A stretch of 8,186 nt of DNA, taken from Dehalococcoidia bacterium. Its GTDB lineage: Bacteria > Chloroflexota > Dehalococcoidia > GIF9 > AB-539-J10. Both the position numbers and the translations under genes were made by a program. Below the pieces are notes generated by a model, which searched no databases, was not told the origin of the DNA, and was given only the letters and a program-made list of their open reading frames with translations. The DNA lies in the NCBI GenBank assembly GCA_004376695.1, contig SOJB01000135.1, positions 1 to 8,186 of the forward strand, given 5' to 3'. Positions 5,520-8,186 of this stretch are shown here, one piece after another (positions within the stretch are counted from its first letter, which is position 1; each line of letters starts with the position of its first letter).

Positions 5520-6776
5520 CTACGTTCCTCCTTCCCAGCTTGCGAGGTATGTTCTCTGCTCCTCGGTCAAAGAATCAATGGCGATATTCATGGAGGCGAG
5601 CTTCAGTCTGCCTACCTCCTGGTCAATGTCCTCAGGCACAGGATAGACGGCAGGCTTGAGCTTTCCCTTCATCTTGGTAAGATACTCCAGGCATAGGGCC
5701 TGGTTGGCAAAGCTCATGTCCATGACGCTGGCTGGGTGTCCCTCGGCGGCAGCGAGGTTGATCAGCCTGCCCTCCCCCAACAGGTAAATACGCCGTCCAT
5801 CGCTCAAAGCGTATTCATCAACGAAAGGACGTACTCGTTTCTTCGATCTGGCAAGGCTCTCCAAAGCCGGGATGTTTATTTCCACATTGAAGTGGCCGCT
5901 GTTTGCCAGAACGACCCCATCTCTCATTTGGAGCATATGAGCTTTATCGATCACATTCGTATCGCCCGTGGTGGTGATGAAGACCTCTCCCATCTCGCAC
6001 GCCCTGATTAAAGGCATGACCTGATAGCCATCCATGGCAGCTTCCAGGGCCGGGATGGGCTTGACCTCGGTGACGATAACGTGTGCCCCGAGCCCTTGAG
6101 CCCGCCTCGCTATCCCTTTGCCGCACCACCCGTAGCCACAAACAACCACCTTCCTCCCGGCCCAGAGTATGTTGGTAGCCCTCGTGATGCCGTCGATTGT
6201 GCTCTGTCCTGTTCCGTATCTGTTGTCGAAGAAATGCTTGGTTTGAGCATCGTTTACCGCCACAATGGGATAGACGAGCTTACCTGCCCTGGCCATGTTC
6301 CTGAGTCTGATGACCCCGGTCGTCGTTTCCTCAGTGCCGCCGGTGACATTGGCAACCAAGGCCGCATAATCCTTATGGAGCGTGGAAACCAGGTCCGCGC
6401 CATCGTCCATGGTGAGGTGCGGTCTGTGCTCCAGTGCGGTGACGATATGCCGGTAGTAGGTCTCGTTATCTTCTCCCCTTATGGCGTTGACAGGAACACC
6501 GTAGTCAACGAGGGCAGCGGTGACATCGTCCTGTGTGGATAGCGGATTGGAGGCACACAGGATAACCTCAGCACCGCCTTCTTTCAGGGCCAGAGCCAGA
6601 TTGGCCGTCTCTGTAGTGATGTGGAGGCAGGCTGAAATACGCACTCCCTTCAGGGGTTTCTCTCCGCCAAACCTTTCCTTTATCAGTCTGAGGACCGGCA
6701 TTTCCCTGCCAGCCCAGTCAATGCGGAGCTTGCCCGCCTGGGCCAGAGATGGGTCTTTGATGTCGTAATTCTTCAC
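5520..6776 (-). CDS. ahcY: S-adenosylhomocysteine hydrolase (adenosylhomocysteinase)
   Basis: AhcY reversibly splits S-adenosylhomocysteine into adenosine and homocysteine with tightly bound NAD+, relieving product inhibition of methyltransferases. The 418-residue protein shows HITTET (52-57), DDGADLVSTLH (124-134), EETTTGV (149-155), NDAQTKHFFDNRYGTGQS (175-192, with Lys180, Asp184 and Asn185), the Rossmann loop GYGWCGKG (214-221), NSGHFNVEI (292-300) and GHP (346-348). It is the short type known from archaea and thermophiles such as Thermotoga. The Cys-containing LYGCRES of the mammalian enzyme is RYGTGQS, and the C-terminus ends in SWEGGT without the Lys...Tyr-Arg-Tyr tail that reaches into the neighbouring subunit in the longer type. 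The start is GTG, preceded by a perfect AGGAGGT at 6785-6791 with an 8-nt gap. It lies between the PHP gene (31 bp) and metK (12 bp) on the same strand. Confidence 0.97.
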   Translation of the reverse strand: MKNYDIKDPSLAQAGKLRIDWAGREMPVLRLIKERFGGEKPLKGVRISACLHITTETANLALALKEGGAEVILCASNPLSTQDDVTAALVDYGVPVNAIRGEDNETYYRHIVTALEHRPHLTMDDGADLVSTLHKDYAALVANVTGGTEETTTGVIRLRNMARAGKLVYPIVAVNDAQTKHFFDNRYGTGQSTIDGITRATNILWAGRKVVVCGYGWCGKGIARRAQGLGAHVIVTEVKPIPALEAAMDGYQVMPLIRACEMGEVFITTTGDTNVIDKAHMLQMRDGVVLANSGHFNVEINIPALESLARSKKRVRPFVDEYALSDGRRIYLLGEGRLINLAAAEGHPASVMDMSFANQALCLEYLTKMKGKLKPAVYPVPEDIDQEVGRLKLASMNIAIDSLTEEQRTYLASWEGGT

Positions 6777-6807
6777 TGGTTGTTACCTCCTGGCAAAGCA
6801 ACCTGGT

Positions 6808-7704
6808 TCAGCCGTTGGATGTGGAGAATTCCATTCTCCTGCCGCTAAACTGGTTGGCAACCCACTCAGGTATGTCCAATGTGCCCAGTAACAGCGGTTT
6901 CTGATGGCAGTCACTGCCCCCGGTCATGAACAGGTTGTGCTTTCTGGCAAACTCAATGTAGTGCGCTGTGGTTCTCGAATCATGTCTGGAATGCCAGCAC
7001 TCGACGCCATCGATGTATTGTAGCATACATCCTTCTATGATCTGCGTTTGTTCCTGCAAGTCACGTGTTATGCTGATCAGAGATGTGCCGTTGGGGTCAT
7101 TGGGATGTGCATGTACCAGTATGCCCCCGGAATTCCTGACCAGCTTCGATGCTTCAGCGAGTGAAAGTGGATACTTGGGGACGTCGCATTTGACCAGATA
7201 TTTGTCGAAGGCCTCCTGCTTATCCTTTACGATCCCCTTCTCTATGAGGTAGTTCGCTATGTGGGGGCGCCCGAACACGCCGTCGGCACTGTCCTCTATT
7301 CTCCTGAGCTCTTCCTCGTTGAATCTCTTAATACCCTCTTTGTCGAACTCGATGTTCAGGTTGTCCAGAATCAGGCGCGCCCTTCTTTGCCTGTGGTCTT
7401 TTATCAACTGGAGCCTGCTCTTCAGTTCCTGATTGCCGATATCATACCCGTATCCCAGAAAATCCAGGGAAATGTCTTTGTTGTCCTCCGGGTAATGGAA
7501 GGTCACGTTTAACTCTACGCCCGTGATGTAAGATATGCCGTGCTTTCTCGCCAGGGTGATGGCTCTTCCCTGGCAGTCTATGGAATCGTGGTCGGTTATC
7601 GAGATGAAATCAATGTTTCTCCTCTTGGCTTCTTTGAAAACTCCTTCGATAGGTAAATCGCCATCCGAGCCAGTCCTGGTATGAACGTGCAAATCTATCT
7701 TCAC
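6808..7704 (-). CDS. PHP domain phosphoesterase (nucleoside-bisphosphate phosphatase/RNase AM-like)
   Basis: The 298-residue product has a complete PHP metal-binding set: HVHT (6-9), TDHDS (37-41), GVE (62-64), HAHP (198-201) and GSDCH (263-267), with ECWHSRH at 235-241. The inserted segment GRPHIANYLIEKGIV (145-159) followed by an EAFDKYL helix is typical of stand-alone PHP phosphoesterases related to E. coli YciV/RNase AM and Chromobacterium 3',5'-nucleoside bisphosphate phosphatase. Those enzymes remove phosphates from nucleotides or short RNA ends. Whether this one acts on pAp, short oligonucleotides or another phosphoester is open. The start is GTG with GGGGA a few bases upstream, a modest ribosome site. 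No signal peptide is seen, so it is cytoplasmic. It precedes ahcY by 31 bp and probably shares its transcript, and it follows a 100-bp gap holding a palindromic repeat. Confidence 0.9.
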   Translation of the reverse strand: MKIDLHVHTRTGSDGDLPIEGVFKEAKRRNIDFISITDHDSIDCQGRAITLARKHGISYITGVELNVTFHYPEDNKDISLDFLGYGYDIGNQELKSRLQLIKDHRQRRARLILDNLNIEFDKEGIKRFNEEELRRIEDSADGVFGRPHIANYLIEKGIVKDKQEAFDKYLVKCDVPKYPLSLAEASKLVRNSGGILVHAHPNDPNGTSLISITRDLQEQTQIIEGCMLQYIDGVECWHSRHDSRTTAHYIEFARKHNLFMTGGSDCHQKPLLLGTLDIPEWVANQFSGRRMEFSTSNG

Positions 7705-7738
7705 TTCTATCCCCGCTAATAAGCCATCCGCCGTCTTC

Positions 7739-7794
7739 TGTCATTCTGAGCGGAGCGAAGAATCTGAGACCTTTCGCTGTCGCTCAAGGTGACA
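7739..7794. repeat. 56-bp imperfect palindrome, dispersed REP/MITE-like repeat
   Basis: The outer arms TGTCATTCTGAGCG (7739-7752) and CGCTCAAGGTGACA (7781-7794) are inverted copies differing at three positions. Inner sequence GAGCGGAGCGAAG and CTTTCGCTGTCGCTC extends the pairing to a long hairpin with an AATCTGAGAC loop. The core TTCTGAGCGGAGCGAAGAATCT resembles an interspersed intergenic repeat that I recall from several bacterial lineages, including Chloroflexota metagenome-assembled genomes. It fills the gap between the kinase-like gene and the PHP gene, where its transcript could also act as a terminator or RNA-stability hairpin. Only one copy is in the window. Confidence 0.75.
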
Positions 7795-7804
7795 AAGCGG
7801 TTAC

Positions 7805-8186
7805 CTATCTCCTTTCCATCGCGATAATATACCAATCCTCGGGCTCGTCATATCGGGTATCGACCGTCAAATGCACGATGCTGAGGTCGGGGAACAACTG
7901 CTTCAGGTCATCCACCTCCACCTCTTCGAATTTCCTCTTGTTGTTGAGGTAGGCCTGCTCAGTGAGGGCATTCGATTCATAGTCCTCTTTAGACCGTCGT
8001 AGTATTCGTGCGATGGCTACCTCTTGGGGGCAATGGGTTTGCAGGATGACGAATGCCTTATTATGTTGGGCTGCTATCCCGGCAGCCCGCCTTCTCAATG
8101 ACTGGGTGACGAAGGTGGCATCCAGTATCACACTATCGCCTTTCTCCAGGGCCTCGTCTGCCCGCCGGAACGTCTCATCATAGACC
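7805..8186 (-). CDS. AAA/P-loop kinase-like protein, C-terminal part (N-terminus outside window)
   Basis: The coding frame enters from the right edge and ends at TAG (7805-7807), giving 126 complete codons. It begins VYDETFRRADEALEKGDSVI and continues LDATF, then a helix rich in Arg, then AFVILQTHCPQEVAIARILRR, matching the AAA_33/COG0645 family of P-loop kinase-like proteins. In those, the Walker A loop comes first, an Asp in the 'vILDATf' strand follows, and an Arg-rich lid segment (ARILRRSKE here) closes over the nucleotide. Walker A would lie outside the window, so ATP binding cannot be confirmed. Family members are often fused behind an aminoglycoside-phosphotransferase-like domain; that too would be outside. 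The GTG at 8129-8131 is internal, not the start, since the frame continues upstream with family-like sequence. The substrate is unknown. Confidence 0.78.
   Translation of the reverse strand, partial: VYDETFRRADEALEKGDSVILDATFVTQSLRRRAAGIAAQHNKAFVILQTHCPQEVAIARILRRSKEDYESNALTEQAYLNNKRKFEEVEVDDLKQLFPDLSIVHLTVDTRYDEPEDWYIIAMERR

Noticed and set aside
6081..6542. 153-codon plus-strand frame inside ahcY
   Set aside because: It is the antisense shadow of a highly conserved gene and has no protein-family features.

Overview
The window looks like a housekeeping-type bacterial chromosome segment of moderately high GC, with no sign of phage, plasmid, integron or CRISPR content. It carries eight genes, two of them cut by the window edges. 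I infer an uncultured or anaerobic Chloroflexota-like lineage (Dehalococcoidia is the best guess). The reasons are a short, archaeal/thermophile-type S-adenosylhomocysteinase, an isolated TAXI-type solute-binding lipoprotein, frequent TTG/GTG starts with good Shine-Dalgarno sites, and a TTCTGAGCGGAGCGAAGAATC-type dispersed palindrome. This is inference from family knowledge; no phylogenetic marker is present.

Layout from left to right: (1) a rhomboid intramembrane protease on the minus strand, with its C-terminus outside the window; (2) about 500 bp of non-coding DNA with a plausible plus-strand promoter at its right end; (3) a TAXI-family TRAP transporter solute-binding lipoprotein on the plus strand, with no permease genes next to it; (4) a convergent gap with a hairpin; (5) a class II-like histone-deacetylase-family amidohydrolase on the minus strand, possibly read from a leaderless transcript; (6) a PPP-family metallophosphatase on the plus strand, divergent from the deacetylase and overlapping the metK 3' end by 4 bp; (7) a minus-strand cluster PHP phosphoesterase > ahcY > metK; (8) a 56-bp imperfect palindromic repeat, then the C-terminal part of an AAA/P-loop kinase-like protein running off the right edge.

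The clearest functional unit is ahcY-metK. MetK makes S-adenosylmethionine, and AhcY removes the S-adenosylhomocysteine left after methyl transfer, so the two form the two ends of the activated-methyl cycle. They are 12 bp apart, with the metK ribosome-binding site directly behind the ahcY stop. The PHP phosphoesterase lies 31 bp upstream on the same strand and is probably co-transcribed. Its substrate cannot be read from sequence; a nucleotide-type phosphoester is the family expectation.

I do not see a clear undescribed multi-gene system here. The items most worth a second look are the palindromic repeat, the possible leaderless promoter of the deacetylase gene, the PHP/ahcY/metK linkage, and the palindrome touching the promoter upstream of the TAXI gene.
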